DNA of 38,031 bases from an uncultured Porphyromonadaceae bacterium (GTDB lineage Bacteria; Bacteroidota; Bacteroidia; Bacteroidales; Paludibacteraceae): assembly GCA_949285425.1 (NCBI GenBank), contig CASEAJ010000111.1, positions 1-38,031 of the forward strand, given 5' to 3'. Shown here piece after piece: positions 1-8,591 of the stretch (positions are counted from its first letter, which is position 1; each line of letters opens with the position of its first letter). The notes below the pieces were generated by a model. It had not been told where the DNA came from and did not search any database. It saw only the letters and a program-made list of their open reading frames with translations. The translations under genes and the position numbers were made by a program.

Positions 1-141
1 ATTTGTGTGGTTTCATACTCTTGAACTACTGATAGTTTAAAGGACATGCTGTAATCTTTTTGTGTGCGCTTAACATACTTTGTTTCTGTCTTTTCCATAA
101 TGTTACTTTTTTTTGTTGTAACGCTATTTCAGGACTAGACA
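1..141. other. AT-rich stretch without a recognisable gene
   Basis: No convincing coding frame is seen. The only open frame here runs on into the palindrome and the antisense of the next gene. This is probably the intergenic tail of a gene beyond the left edge. Confidence 0.5.
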
Positions 142-195
142 TTCGGGTCAAAAAAAAGGAAGCGCAAATTTGCGCTTCCTTTTTTTTGACCCGAA
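142..195. terminator. Perfect 54-bp palindrome, probable bidirectional terminator
   Basis: The two 27-base arms are exact reverse complements with no spacer, centred between 168 and 169. Each arm has an outer TTCGGGTC, an A8 (or T8) run and a GC-rich core, GGAAGCGC. Read on either strand, a GC-rich hairpin is followed by eight T. It begins 13 bases past the ettA stop, so it should end ettA transcription leftward and could also end a convergent gene outside the window. Confidence 0.85.
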
Positions 196-207
196 GAACA
201 ACGAATG

Positions 208-1878
208 TCAGGCCATCAGTTTCTTATAACGCAGACGCTTCGGAGCCTCGTCGCCCAGACGCCGGCGTTTGTTTTCTTCATATTCGGAGTAAGAACCTTC
301 AAAGACAAAAATCTGCGAATCGCCCTCAAACGCAATGATGTGCGTACAAATGCGGTCAAGGAACCAACGGTCGTGCGAAATGACGACGGCACAGCCGGCA
401 AAATTTTCGAGCCCTTCTTCCAACGCACGCAGCGTGTTGACATCGATATCGTTGGTGGGTTCGTCGAGCAACAGCACGTTCGCCTCCGACTTCAAGGTCA
501 ATGCCAGGTGCAGACGATTTCGCTCACCTCCCGAAAGCACACCGCACAACTTTTCCTGGTCGCCTCCCGTAAAGTTGAAACGGGACAGGTAGGCACGTGC
601 ATTGATTTCCTTACCGCCTACACGGATGAACTCCGTTCCTCCCGAAATGACTTCAAACACCGTCTTGTTCGGATCTATGTCGGTATGGGTCTGGTCCACG
701 TACCCTATCTTGACGGTTTCACCGACATCAAATGTACCTTGGTCGGGTTTCTCCAGCCCCATCATCAGGCGGAACAGCGTTGTCTTTCCGGCCCCGTTCG
801 GACCGATGACACCGACAATGCCATTGGGCGGAAGCATGAAGTTCAGGTTTTCAAACAAGAGCTTGTCGCCATAGCCCTTTGCAACTCCGATGGCTTCAAC
901 CACCTTGTTGCCCAAGCGCGGACCGTTGGGGATGAATATCTCCAGTTTTTCCTCGCGCTCTTTCTGATCCTCGTTCATCAACCGGTCGTAAGCATCCAGA
1001 CGGGCCTTTCCTTTGGCATGACGGGCTTTCGGAGCCATGCGCACCCACTCCAGTTCACGCTCCAAGGTCTTGCGGCGCTTGCTGGCCTGCTTGTCCTCCA
1101 TCGCCATGCGGGCCGTTTTCTGTTCAAGCCACGAAGAGTAATTGCCTTTCCACGGGATACCTTCGCCCCGGTCCAGTTCGAGAATCCAGCCCGCCACGTT
1201 ATCCAGGAAATAACGGTCGTGCGTAATGGCAATAACAGTCCCCGCATACTGCTGCAAATGGTGTTCGAGCCACTCCACCGATTCGGCGTCGAGGTGGTTG
1301 GTAGGTTCGTCGAGCAAGAGAATGTCGGGCTGGCGCAACAGCAAACGGCACAAGGCCACCCGACGTCGTTCACCTCCCGACAGATTGGCCACCAAAGCAT
1401 CCTCGGGAGGACAGCGCAATGCATCCATCGCACGCTCCAGCTTGTTGTCTATGTTCCAGGCATCGACATGGTCCAACATTTCCTGCAGTTCTCCCTGACG
1501 GGCAATGAGCTTGTCAAAGTCGGCATCCGGTTCGGCAAACTGTTCATTGATCCGGTCATACTCGGCCAGCATGTCCATCACCTCCTGCACTCCTTCCTGC
1601 ACAACTTCCTTCACCGTCTTTTCCGGGTCGAGCTTGGGTTCCTGTTCCAGATAGCCCACCGAGTAGCCCGGCGAGAAAACCACCTCGCCATCATACGACT
1701 TTTCAACCCCGGCTATAATCTTCAACAGCGTGGACTTTCCGGAACCGTTCAAGCCGATGATACCGATTTTGGCTCCGTAAAAAAATGACAGGTAAATGTT
1801 GTTCAACACTTTTTTTTGCGGAGAGAAAGCCTTACTCACTCCCACCATGGAAAAAATAATCTTCTTGTCGTCAGCCAT
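208..1878 (-). CDS. ettA: ABC-F ATPase, energy-dependent translational throttle EttA
   Basis: A soluble ABC-F protein with two ATP-binding cassettes and no membrane segments. EttA binds the ribosomal E site and couples entry into elongation to the cell's ATP/ADP ratio. The 556 residues match the usual EttA length (about 555). Cassette 1 has Walker A GLNGSGKST (residues 42-50), signature LSGGERRR (about 166) and Walker B LLLDEPTNHLD. Cassette 2 has Walker A GPNGAGKTT (about 357), signature LSGGERNR (about 447) and LLLDEPTND. A charged linker between the cassettes (about 245-300) corresponds to the P-site tRNA interaction motif. The ATG at 1878 gives the family's standard N-terminus. It lies 80 bp downstream of def, separated by a terminator, so it is probably its own transcript. 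Another ABC-F subfamily is possible, but length and motifs favour EttA. Confidence 0.92.
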   Translation of the reverse strand: MADDKKIIFSMVGVSKAFSPQKKVLNNIYLSFFYGAKIGIIGLNGSGKSTLLKIIAGVEKSYDGEVVFSPGYSVGYLEQEPKLDPEKTVKEVVQEGVQEVMDMLAEYDRINEQFAEPDADFDKLIARQGELQEMLDHVDAWNIDNKLERAMDALRCPPEDALVANLSGGERRRVALCRLLLRQPDILLLDEPTNHLDAESVEWLEHHLQQYAGTVIAITHDRYFLDNVAGWILELDRGEGIPWKGNYSSWLEQKTARMAMEDKQASKRRKTLERELEWVRMAPKARHAKGKARLDAYDRLMNEDQKEREEKLEIFIPNGPRLGNKVVEAIGVAKGYGDKLLFENLNFMLPPNGIVGVIGPNGAGKTTLFRLMMGLEKPDQGTFDVGETVKIGYVDQTHTDIDPNKTVFEVISGGTEFIRVGGKEINARAYLSRFNFTGGDQEKLCGVLSGGERNRLHLALTLKSEANVLLLDEPTNDIDVNTLRALEEGLENFAGCAVVISHDRWFLDRICTHIIAFEGDSQIFVFEGSYSEYEENKRRRLGDEAPKRLRYKKLMA

Positions 1879-1903
1879 ATTTATTTTAAATTGTTGTTTT
1901 TTG

Positions 1904-1943
1904 AAAAAAGTGAAAGCAGACCCGACACACGGACTGCCGTTTC
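1904..1943 (-). terminator. Intrinsic terminator after def
   Basis: On the minus strand GAAACGGCAG and CTGCTTTC form an imperfect stem (1912-1943) with an inner CCG/CGG pairing. A T-rich run, CACTTTTTTC, follows at 1904-1913. It sits between the def stop and the ettA start, so it should end the ruvX-def transcript. Confidence 0.65.
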
Positions 1944-1958
1944 ACAACAGACAGCCTC

Positions 1959-2504
1959 CTACTTCGTCTTGTAATCGGCACGAACCTTGCCCTTTACTAT
2001 GTTCGTGAGCTTGCCTTTCAGCAACTGCCGGCGCAAAGGGCTCACCCGGTCGGTGAAGACTTTCCCTTCGAGATGGTCATATTCATGTTGCACCACACGG
2101 GCCTTATAGTCTTCGAACACCTCGGTGTGTTCATTGAAGTCCAGGTCAAGATAAGTTATTTTTATGCGCTTTGAACGGGCTACCGACTCGTGAATGCCCG
2201 GAATGCTCAAACATCCTTCCTCGCCCATAACCGTTTCATCGCTCATTTCCAGCATGACCGGATTAATCATGGTCACCTTAAAGCTGCCCAGCTCCGGGTC
2301 CTGCTCCTTGAACGGAGCCAGGTCTATCACCAGCAGACGAATGTCCAGCCCTATCTGGGGAGCGGCCAACCCCACTCCATCGGCATGATACATGGTTTCA
2401 TACATGTTGTTGACCAACGTGTGCAGCTCCGGATAATCGGGGCCTATTTCTTTGGATTCCTTACGCAATACCGCGTTGCCGTAAGTATAAACAGGTAATA
2501 TCAT
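1959..2504 (-). CDS. def: Peptide deformylase
   Basis: Removes the N-formyl group from nascent polypeptides; a cytosolic Fe2+/Zn2+ metalloenzyme. All three family motifs are present: GVGLAAPQIG (about residues 42-51), EEGCLSIP with the metal-binding Cys (about 96-103), and QHEYDHLEG with the HExxH-type metal ligands and catalytic Glu (about 139-147). The length of 181 residues is typical for Bacteroidales. The ATG start gives the usual MILPVYTYGNAVLR N-terminus. The ruvX stop is 38 bp upstream with no promoter seen in the gap, so the two genes are probably co-transcribed from the promoter at 2983-3013. Confidence 0.97.
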   Translation of the reverse strand: MILPVYTYGNAVLRKESKEIGPDYPELHTLVNNMYETMYHADGVGLAAPQIGLDIRLLVIDLAPFKEQDPELGSFKVTMINPVMLEMSDETVMGEEGCLSIPGIHESVARSKRIKITYLDLDFNEHTEVFEDYKARVVQHEYDHLEGKVFTDRVSPLRRQLLKGKLTNIVKGKVRADYKTK

Positions 2505-2542
2505 TTTCTATACATTTATATGTGGGTTCCACAAATTAAAAT

Positions 2543-2962
2543 TCATACATTTCTCGATGATTCCATATAGGTCTGCAAAATCATAACCGCACTGATTTTA
2601 TCGACCAAAGCCTTGTTCTGACGGTCCTTTTTCCTCAATCCGCCATCCAGCATGGCTTTATGAGCCAGGACCGATGTGAAACGTTCATCGACAAAAACGA
2701 TTTCCAGACCGGGAAACTCTTTCCCCAAACGTTTCACGAATGGGCGGATGTATTTCATCGACTCCGAATCTTCCCCGTTCATCTGCCGGGGCAGGCCAAC
2801 CACAATTTTATCCACCGGTTCACGATCCATGTATCTTTTCAAATAATCGATTACATCGTTCGTGGACACGGTATCCAATCCGTTAGCCACAATACGCAAA
2901 GGGTCGGTCACTGCCAGCCCCACACGCTTTTGCCCATAATCAATAGCTAAAATCCGTCCCAT
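2543..2962 (-). CDS. ruvX: RuvX/YqgF family Holliday junction resolvase-like nuclease
   Basis: An RNase H-fold nuclease of the YqgF family, linked to 16S rRNA 5'-end maturation and/or Holliday junction processing. The protein has 139 residues. It starts MGRILAIDYGQKRVGLAV with the first catalytic Asp in AIDYG, has VVGLP near residue 55, the DERFTS motif, and a C-terminal DKISAVMILQ carrying the last conserved Asp. An upstream in-frame Met at 3025 is rejected because the promoter -7 box (2983-2990) lies between it and this start. It is the first gene of the ruvX-def unit. Confidence 0.93.
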   Translation of the reverse strand: MGRILAIDYGQKRVGLAVTDPLRIVANGLDTVSTNDVIDYLKRYMDREPVDKIVVGLPRQMNGEDSESMKYIRPFVKRLGKEFPGLEIVFVDERFTSVLAHKAMLDGGLRKKDRQNKALVDKISAVMILQTYMESSRNV

Positions 2963-2982
2963 AAGCAAGAAAGAATGGAACG

Positions 2983-3013
2983 CAAAGGTACTCATTAATT
3001 GACAACCGACAAA
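2983..3013 (-). promoter_or_regulatory. Bacteroides-type promoter of ruvX-def
   Basis: On the minus strand TTTG (3010-3013) is followed after exactly 19 bases by TACCTTTG (2983-2990). This matches the Bacteroides sigma-ABfr consensus TTTG, 19-21 bp, TAnnTTTG. The predicted transcription start is about 7 bases downstream, giving a short leader before the ATG at 2962. Confidence 0.8.
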
Positions 3014-3072
3014 AAAAGCGGACAAGACTCTCTACTTCAACGCCATGCGAACTCTCTCTAACGGCTGAATAC

Positions 3073-3120
3073 AGAACGTCCGCAGGCTGACAGCATTTTG
3101 CTGTAGCCTGCGGACGTTCT
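3073..3120 (-). terminator. Strong GC-rich hairpin downstream of the Dabb gene
   Basis: The arms AGAACGTCCGCAGGCT (3073-3088) and AGCCTGCGGACGTTCT (3105-3120) pair perfectly over 16 bp. An inner ACAGC/GCTGT pairing leaves a small loop. No clear T tract follows on either strand, so Rho-independent termination is uncertain. It may instead stabilise the 3' end of the nadB-Dabb transcript. Confidence 0.6.
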
Positions 3121-3180
3121 ATATCTTTCATTCAAACCTGTCGTGAAGTTCGGATTGAATGCAGCCTCCGAACAGCGGCA

Positions 3181-3498
3181 TCAATTCAAGGCATCTACCT
3201 CATAATCCACGGCAACACGTGCTTTCTTCACCTTGCCTATGTAAGCCGCTACCGCCTTATGGTCGGGATGATTCTGATAAATATCCAAATCGGCCATCGA
3301 AGCCAGTTCACAGTACAAAGCGACATCATAATTGCTTTGAGGTGCATCGGCGTGATTGATGCCGACTTCAATTTTTTGCAATTGGGGAATACGGTCCTTC
3401 AGACCTTCCAACCCTTCTTTGATGATGCGGGCGTTTTCCGCTTTCGACTTACCTTCCGCAATCTCTTCCAATTGCCAGAACACGATATGCTTGATCAT
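3181..3498 (-). CDS. Dabb (stress-responsive alpha/beta barrel) domain protein
   Basis: A 105-residue protein spanning a single Dabb domain (PF07876-like). It starts MIKHIVFWQL, has a central alternating beta/alpha pattern, NHPDHKAVAAYI near residue 79, and ends VAVDYEV. Such proteins form dimeric ferredoxin-like barrels; in bacteria most have no assigned substrate. There is no signal peptide, so it is cytosolic. It begins 54 bp after nadB with no clear promoter in between, which suggests co-transcription with nadB. No specific reaction can be assigned. Confidence 0.85.
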   Translation of the reverse strand: MIKHIVFWQLEEIAEGKSKAENARIIKEGLEGLKDRIPQLQKIEVGINHADAPQSNYDVALYCELASMADLDIYQNHPDHKAVAAYIGKVKKARVAVDYEVDALN

Positions 3499-3552
3499 AT
3501 ATGAAATTGTTTAAAGTGGGCACAACCAAAAAGCAAACCCACAAAATACAGT

Positions 3553-5127
3553 TTAATTATTATTGTTTTTTTTCGGATAGTCAACCGTATAATGCAATCC
3601 TCTGCTTTCTTTTCTCTGCAAAGCCTGCTTGATAATGAGATAGGCCACGCTGATGACATTGCGCAACTCACAGATTTCGCGTGATACGACCGAACGCTCA
3701 AACAAATCTTCCGTTTCCCGATACAGTATTTCCAGACGCTTCATGGCACGGGTAAGACGCAAGTTGGAACGTACAATACCGACATACGTACTCATAATCT
3801 GCTCCACTTCCCTGAAACTCTGGGTTATCAACACCATTTCCTCCGGCAAAGAAGTGCCTTCATCATCCCAATCGGGTATCTTGTCATTGAACGTTATCGT
3901 ATTCAAATGCTGCACTGCATCCTTGACGGCTGCATCGGCATAAACAATCGCCTCGATGAGCGAATTTGAAGCCAGACGGTTGGCACCATGCAGACCGGTA
4001 CAGGAACACTCGCCCGCTGCATACAAACGGTTAATGGTGCTCATGCCGTTCAAGTCGACAGCTATGCCTCCACAAAGATAGTGTTGGGTAGGCGACACCG
4101 GAATGTAGTCTTTGGTGATGTCAATGCCTAATTCAAGACACTTCCGGTAAACGTTAGGAAAATGCTCTTTGGTCAGTTCCGCATCTTTGTGCGTCACATC
4201 CAGATAAACATAATCCCAGCCATGAATTTTCATTTCATTGTCTATGGCACGCGCCACAATGTCACGTGGAGCAAGCGAACCGCGTTCATCGTATTTCTGC
4301 ATGAATTCCTTGCCATCTTGCGTGCGCAACACAGCTCCATACCCCCGAATGGCTTCGGTAATGAGGAATGTGGGACGTTCACCCGGATGATACAATGCTG
4401 TCGGATGAAACTGCACAAATTCCATGTCTTTCACAACCCCGCGGGCACGGTGTACCATGGCAATGCCATCACCGGTGGCTATTTCCGGATTGGTTGTAGT
4501 GGAGTATACATTGCCGATTCCCCCCGTTGCCAGCAAAGTTACTTTAGAGAGGAAGGTATGAATGTGGTTCGTGCGCTGGTCAAGCACGTAGGCTCCATAA
4601 CATTCTATGCCTGGCGTGTGATGGGTCACAATCTGTCCCAAATGATGTTGTGTGAGAATCTCTATGGCAAAGAACTGCTCATACACATCAATCTCCGGAT
4701 GTTCACGTACCTGCCGGATCAGACTTTGCTGTATTTCATAGCCTGTATTGTCCTTGTGATGCAGGATGCGGAATTCCGAATGTCCTCCTTCTTTATGCAA
4801 ATCGAATTTTCCCTGTTCGTCCCGGTCAAAGTCCACCCCCCATTTCAGGAGTTCTTTGATTTGCCCGGGAGCTTCCTTTACCACCTTTTCCACTGCAGGC
4901 AGGTAACAATGCCCATCGCCGGCAATAAGCGTGTCTTGAATATGTTCTTCAAAATTATCCGGGTCATACGTCACCGAAGCAATTCCTCCTTGCGCAAACG
5001 ATGTGTTCGACACATCGAGACTTCCTTTACACAGCAAAGCTACCTTGCCATAGGGAGCCGCTTTCAACGCAAAACTGATACCGGCTATACCCCCACCGAT
5101 TACCAAGAAATCATACTTGTATCTCAT
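3553..5127 (-). CDS. nadB: L-aspartate oxidase
   Basis: An FAD enzyme oxidising L-aspartate to iminoaspartate, the first step of de novo NAD synthesis. The length is 524 residues. The N-terminal Rossmann motif GGGIAGISFALKAA (about 11-24) binds FAD. QFHPTALYHPGERP (about 235) and RGYGAVLRT line the dicarboxylate site. HGANRLASNSLIEA (about 385) is a hallmark of the NadB/succinate dehydrogenase flavoprotein family. NadB rather than succinate dehydrogenase is favoured by the size and by the helical C-terminus (about 430-515) with SVAYLIIKQALQRKESRG. nadA and nadC are not adjacent. No consensus promoter is visible just upstream; transcription may continue from cstA or start from a non-consensus site. 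Confidence 0.95.
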   Translation of the reverse strand: MRYKYDFLVIGGGIAGISFALKAAPYGKVALLCKGSLDVSNTSFAQGGIASVTYDPDNFEEHIQDTLIAGDGHCYLPAVEKVVKEAPGQIKELLKWGVDFDRDEQGKFDLHKEGGHSEFRILHHKDNTGYEIQQSLIRQVREHPEIDVYEQFFAIEILTQHHLGQIVTHHTPGIECYGAYVLDQRTNHIHTFLSKVTLLATGGIGNVYSTTTNPEIATGDGIAMVHRARGVVKDMEFVQFHPTALYHPGERPTFLITEAIRGYGAVLRTQDGKEFMQKYDERGSLAPRDIVARAIDNEMKIHGWDYVYLDVTHKDAELTKEHFPNVYRKCLELGIDITKDYIPVSPTQHYLCGGIAVDLNGMSTINRLYAAGECSCTGLHGANRLASNSLIEAIVYADAAVKDAVQHLNTITFNDKIPDWDDEGTSLPEEMVLITQSFREVEQIMSTYVGIVRSNLRLTRAMKRLEILYRETEDLFERSVVSREICELRNVISVAYLIIKQALQRKESRGLHYTVDYPKKNNNN

Positions 5128-5177
5128 ATGTTTTTATTTTATTTTTTGAATACAGAGAAGCATGAACCGTCCCGACA

Positions 5178-5198
5178 AGAGACCCTCAAGGGCTCTCT
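5178..5198 (-). terminator. Weak hairpin between cstA and nadB
   Basis: AGAGACCCT and AGGGCTCTCT form an imperfect stem with a two-base loop, 9 bp past the cstA stop on the minus strand. There is no T tract. It may be an attenuating or processing site rather than a full terminator. Confidence 0.3.
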
Positions 5199-5206
5199 GC
5201 ATTTCT

Positions 5207-6646
5207 TCAATAATCATTCATCAAAAAACAGGATTTGCTCTTTTTGAAGAAAAACAAGATCCCGGTTCCCACACACACTACCGCTCCGGTCAGATAAGAC
5301 ACTTTTGCCGGCAAGCCAAAACCTTCAGGAGCTATCATGATGTAGCAAACGCTGACCGCCGTCATAAACAAGGCGGGCAACAAAGACACCCAATACAGTT
5401 TTCTGCGTCGTGCCAGGTAAACCGTCACCGCCCACAAAGTAAACACAGCCAAAGTCTGATTGCACCAGGCGAAATACCTCCACAACACATCAAAATTCAT
5501 CTGCAATATGACAAACGTCAATAAAAAAATCGGGATAGATATGAGCAGACGTTTTTTAATCGTGTGTTGCTCCATTTTCAAAAAGTCCGCCGCGATGAGA
5601 CGTGCCGACCGCAACGCCGTGTCACCCGATGTAATCGGTGCAGCAATAACACCTATCAAAGCCAGTATTCCGCCAAAAGTACCTAACCATTGCTTTGAAA
5701 TAACATCAACCACCACCGCAGCCTTATTTTCCGTAGGCGCCAAACCGGCTACAAATTCCTGCAAGCCCTGCACCGACCCCCAAAAACTGGCAGCGGCCGC
5801 AGCCCAAATCAAGGCAACCACTCCTTCGGCCACCATGCTGCCATAAAACACCCTACGCCCAAAACGTTCGTTTTGCAGACAACGGGCCATTAACGGCGAC
5901 TGCGTAGCGTGAAATCCGGAAATGGCACCACAGGCTATTGACACAAACATGATAGGGAATACCGGCAGTTTTTGAGGATGCTGGTTGGCAAAACCTTCAG
6001 TAAACTCAGGTATGGGTGCACGGTTCACCAACATGGCAACAAAAATACCCACTGCCATAAACAGAAGGGCAAAGCCGAAAATTGGATATATTTTACCTAT
6101 CAACTTGTCTATCGGCAACATCGTGGCCAACATATAATAGATAAATATGACCACAACCCAGAAAGTCATGTCGAGCGATTGGGGTGTCAACCCGGCCAGC
6201 AATCCGGCTGGCCCCGATATGAATACAGCACCGACCAAAACCATCAGCAGCAAGGAGAACACCCGCATAAACTGTTTTACTCCGCCTCCTAACTCCTGAC
6301 CTACAATTTCCGGCAGGCTCGCGCCATTGCGCCGCAACGAAATCATTCCTGATAGATAATCATGCACCGCTCCGGCAAATATTGTTCCGAAAACAATCCA
6401 CAAGAAAGCCGCTTCGCCAAACATCACTCCCATAATGGCCCCGAAAATAGGTCCCAAACCAGCGATATTCAAAAACTGAATAAGAAAAGCCTTCCACCAG
6501 GGCAATTCCACATAATCCACCCCATCCGGATTGGCCACTGCCGGAGTAGGACGCTTGCTGTCCACACCAAAGATGCGTTCTACAAACTTTCCATAAAACA
6601 CATAGCCCAGCACAAGCGCGACTATGGAAACAATAAAACTAATCAT
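5207..6646 (-). CDS. cstA: Carbon starvation protein A family transporter
   Basis: A polytopic inner-membrane protein of the CstA family, whose characterised members import pyruvate or peptides. It has 479 residues, the short form common in Bacteroidetes. Family signatures include GKFVERIFGVD after the first membrane segment, LNIAGLGPIFGAIMG (about 62-75), AVHDYLSG (about 92), ISGFHATQSPLMARC (about 243) and APITSGDTALRSAR (about 338). Repeated hydrophobic stretches of 18-22 residues run throughout. A -7-like box lies just upstream (6666-6673). The substrate cannot be read from sequence. Confidence 0.9.
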   Translation of the reverse strand: MISFIVSIVALVLGYVFYGKFVERIFGVDSKRPTPAVANPDGVDYVELPWWKAFLIQFLNIAGLGPIFGAIMGVMFGEAAFLWIVFGTIFAGAVHDYLSGMISLRRNGASLPEIVGQELGGGVKQFMRVFSLLLMVLVGAVFISGPAGLLAGLTPQSLDMTFWVVVIFIYYMLATMLPIDKLIGKIYPIFGFALLFMAVGIFVAMLVNRAPIPEFTEGFANQHPQKLPVFPIMFVSIACGAISGFHATQSPLMARCLQNERFGRRVFYGSMVAEGVVALIWAAAAASFWGSVQGLQEFVAGLAPTENKAAVVVDVISKQWLGTFGGILALIGVIAAPITSGDTALRSARLIAADFLKMEQHTIKKRLLISIPIFLLTFVILQMNFDVLWRYFAWCNQTLAVFTLWAVTVYLARRRKLYWVSLLPALFMTAVSVCYIMIAPEGFGLPAKVSYLTGAVVCVGTGILFFFKKSKSCFLMNDY

Positions 6647-6665
6647 GAACCAGAATTTAAAGACG

Positions 6666-6673
6666 CAAAGTTA
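6666..6673 (-). promoter_or_regulatory. Putative -7 box for cstA
   Basis: TAACTTTG on the minus strand fits TAnnTTTG, 20 bases before the cstA ATG. No TTTG is found at the expected -33 position, which would fall in the end of the upstream gene (stop at 6683). Confidence 0.45.
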
Positions 6674-6682
6674 AACTTTTTA

Positions 6683-8344
6683 TCAATATGCTATCACTAC
6701 CTTGAACACTTTTTCTCCCACACTCAACAAATGCACACCTACCGGTAACTCTATCCGATTCATCCCGGAACCGGTCAAACCGGCACAAAAGCGATTGCCC
6801 GAAAGCGTATATACGGCAAATGCTTGTCCGCCCACAGCCTCAAAACACACAGCACGACCTTCCACATACAAAACCGGCTGTTCTTTCAACGATTGACCTC
6901 CCGTACCCGAACCGGGCTCGCAATTCGGTTGGGAAGCATACACCAATGGCACCGATGCATAGCGGACAGTTATGGCTGAAACGCCCACCCCCCTGGTTGC
7001 CGTGACAGTTTCGCTTGTAAACTTCAAACGTCCGGTCCCGACCAGGTCCTGTGTTTTGACCCCCACTTCCGTAAACAGGATATTCTCCCAGGCCGTAACC
7101 CTACCCCACTCATTGTCGGCTTCATCTGTCACTAACAAAGTGGAGTGATTGTTATACGTTCTCACCCGTGCGGAAATATCGATAATGCCCGACAAATCAA
7201 ACGGCGGAGAAAAGATGGCCGCTCCTTCATGCAATATATAATACGGAGCCGTATCACCACCACCCCGACCGACTCCTTGCACTTCCCAGCCTATCGTTGC
7301 ATCCAAATCCATTTTCAGAGTCTGGACAGACTCACCTCCCTGCACTTTTTGATATACGGCGTAAAGAGTCGTGTGTGCTGTCGGCTGATATTCTCCAGCC
7401 GGAATCAGTTGGGGCATGACATTTATTTCATCGACCGGTGTATCCGACCAACCGACAAAGGTCCATTGTGCGCAAGGCGACAAAGGTTCCGGCAGAACAA
7501 CCGGAGCCGTACAATCCACCTGAGTCAGTTCCGTCTCACCCGGCAACCTTCCGCCACCGGCTTCCAAAATTACCTTGTACACATCCATCGGCATCAGATT
7601 TATACGTACCTGGCAGTCGCTTTTCGGAGCAACCACAAACACATTTCCGTTTTGCGTCACAACGCCTTCACCCTCCAACAGTTCCCAGGCCGGCTCGCCA
7701 TACGTCACACATGCTTCCGGCGCGACCGTTATCACTTTCCCTTGCACCGATACCGAACCAAGGCTCTCATCATTCACCGTGGCCATAACCGTATAAACCG
7801 GTGGAGGCACGCCTTCCTTAAAAGTCAAGGAAGCTATCTGAGCCGCTTTATTGGTTGTTGTATTGTTGTTCCAACCTACCTCCAGTTTATAATACATACC
7901 GGCCAACCACACTTCCTCCTTTTCCGGCACAAAGGAAACCAAGCCGCTTACAGGCGTCCGGTTCACCACCTCTATCGGGTTTTCAAACGAGTCATCCGAC
8001 GCCACATAAAGTTTGAATGTTTTTATTTCATCTACAAGTTCTTGTACATTGAGCACCACCTCACGTACCACAAGTGGCAACGGAGTCACACTTTTTACAT
8101 ACGACACTCCTTTGGCATTGCTTTTTCCTCCAAAACGGACAATGCTCTCTTTTCCGTTTCCATTTTGCGCCCCGCTCAACAGCCATTCCATATCCCCATC
8201 AACCCAAGACCAGTCTTTAGTATAGATTCCACACGCACCTGCTTTTGTCGAAAAATCCAACACATAATCATCTGCACAAACCCAACGGCATCCACAAAGC
8301 AGCATCATCAACAAACATGTTTTTACAGCATAAGAACGTTTCAT
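6683..8344 (-). CDS. Secreted InlB-type repeat protein with T9SS-like C-terminus
   Basis: A 553-residue exported protein of unknown function. The chosen start is the ATG at 8344, giving signal peptide MKRSYAVKTCLLMMLLCGC and cleavage probably after VCA. The upstream in-frame Met at 8485 lies beyond the promoter (8373-8404) and is rejected. After an all-beta N-terminal region (about 25-175), two Listeria-Bacteroides (InlB B) repeat-like units follow: YTVMATVNDESLGSVSV (about 182) and YKVILEAGGGRLPGETEL (about 262) ending in TLYAVYQ. A second beta domain spans about 345-475. The last ~50 residues (VYTLSGNR, then LPVGVHLLSVGEKVFKVVI) resemble a type A T9SS sorting domain. It is a single-gene transcript with its own promoter. 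An adhesin-like or surface role is inference. Confidence 0.8.
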   Translation of the reverse strand: MKRSYAVKTCLLMMLLCGCRWVCADDYVLDFSTKAGACGIYTKDWSWVDGDMEWLLSGAQNGNGKESIVRFGGKSNAKGVSYVKSVTPLPLVVREVVLNVQELVDEIKTFKLYVASDDSFENPIEVVNRTPVSGLVSFVPEKEEVWLAGMYYKLEVGWNNNTTTNKAAQIASLTFKEGVPPPVYTVMATVNDESLGSVSVQGKVITVAPEACVTYGEPAWELLEGEGVVTQNGNVFVVAPKSDCQVRINLMPMDVYKVILEAGGGRLPGETELTQVDCTAPVVLPEPLSPCAQWTFVGWSDTPVDEINVMPQLIPAGEYQPTAHTTLYAVYQKVQGGESVQTLKMDLDATIGWEVQGVGRGGGDTAPYYILHEGAAIFSPPFDLSGIIDISARVRTYNNHSTLLVTDEADNEWGRVTAWENILFTEVGVKTQDLVGTGRLKFTSETVTATRGVGVSAITVRYASVPLVYASQPNCEPGSGTGGQSLKEQPVLYVEGRAVCFEAVGGQAFAVYTLSGNRFCAGLTGSGMNRIELPVGVHLLSVGEKVFKVVIAY

Positions 8345-8372
8345 AAATTCCTGTTTTTTATTAATTTGGTAA

Positions 8373-8404
8373 CAAATATAGTGAAAGGTGAGTGGAGAAG
8401 CAAA
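8373..8404 (-). promoter_or_regulatory. Bacteroides-type promoter of the InlB-repeat protein gene
   Basis: On the minus strand TTTG (8401-8404) is followed after exactly 20 bases by TATATTTG (8373-8380), a full consensus match. The predicted start near 8366 leaves about a 22-base leader before the ATG at 8344. A second, weaker copy lies in the neighbouring repeat unit: TTTG 8483-8486, 19 bases, TATATTTC 8456-8463. Confidence 0.85.
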
Positions 8405-8547
8405 TGAAAACACAGTTTTCGATTTGGCTTCTTCTGAACCGCCTCCTATATTATTGAAATATAGTGAAAGATGAGTGCAATGCAAAATGTAAAACCTGTT
8501 TTACGTTTTTTGAATTGCCGAACCGCAGCCTGTATTATCCAAATATA
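8374..8547 (-). repeat. Two tandem ~83-bp imperfect repeats carrying promoter boxes
   Basis: The units start at 8374 and 8457. They share AAATATAGTGAAAGRTGAGTG at the start and GAACCGCCTCC / GAACCGCAGCC near the end, and a third AAATATA begins at 8541. Each unit contains a -33/-7 promoter pair in the same place, so the promoter region appears to have been duplicated. Confidence 0.7.
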
Positions 8548-8591
8548 ATAAAATGGAATAGAGAAACATATACCTCGCTGTATATAAAGCG

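Noticed and set aside
205..1788. 527-residue open frame on the plus strand
   Set aside because: It is antisense to ettA, which carries complete ABC motifs; its His/Val-rich translation has no domain.
4162..5247. 361-residue open frame on the plus strand
   Set aside because: It is antisense to nadB, whose family motifs are intact.
7145..8407. 420-residue open frame on the plus strand
   Set aside because: It is antisense to the InlB-repeat protein and runs across that gene's start and promoter; low-complexity His/Arg/Phe-rich product.
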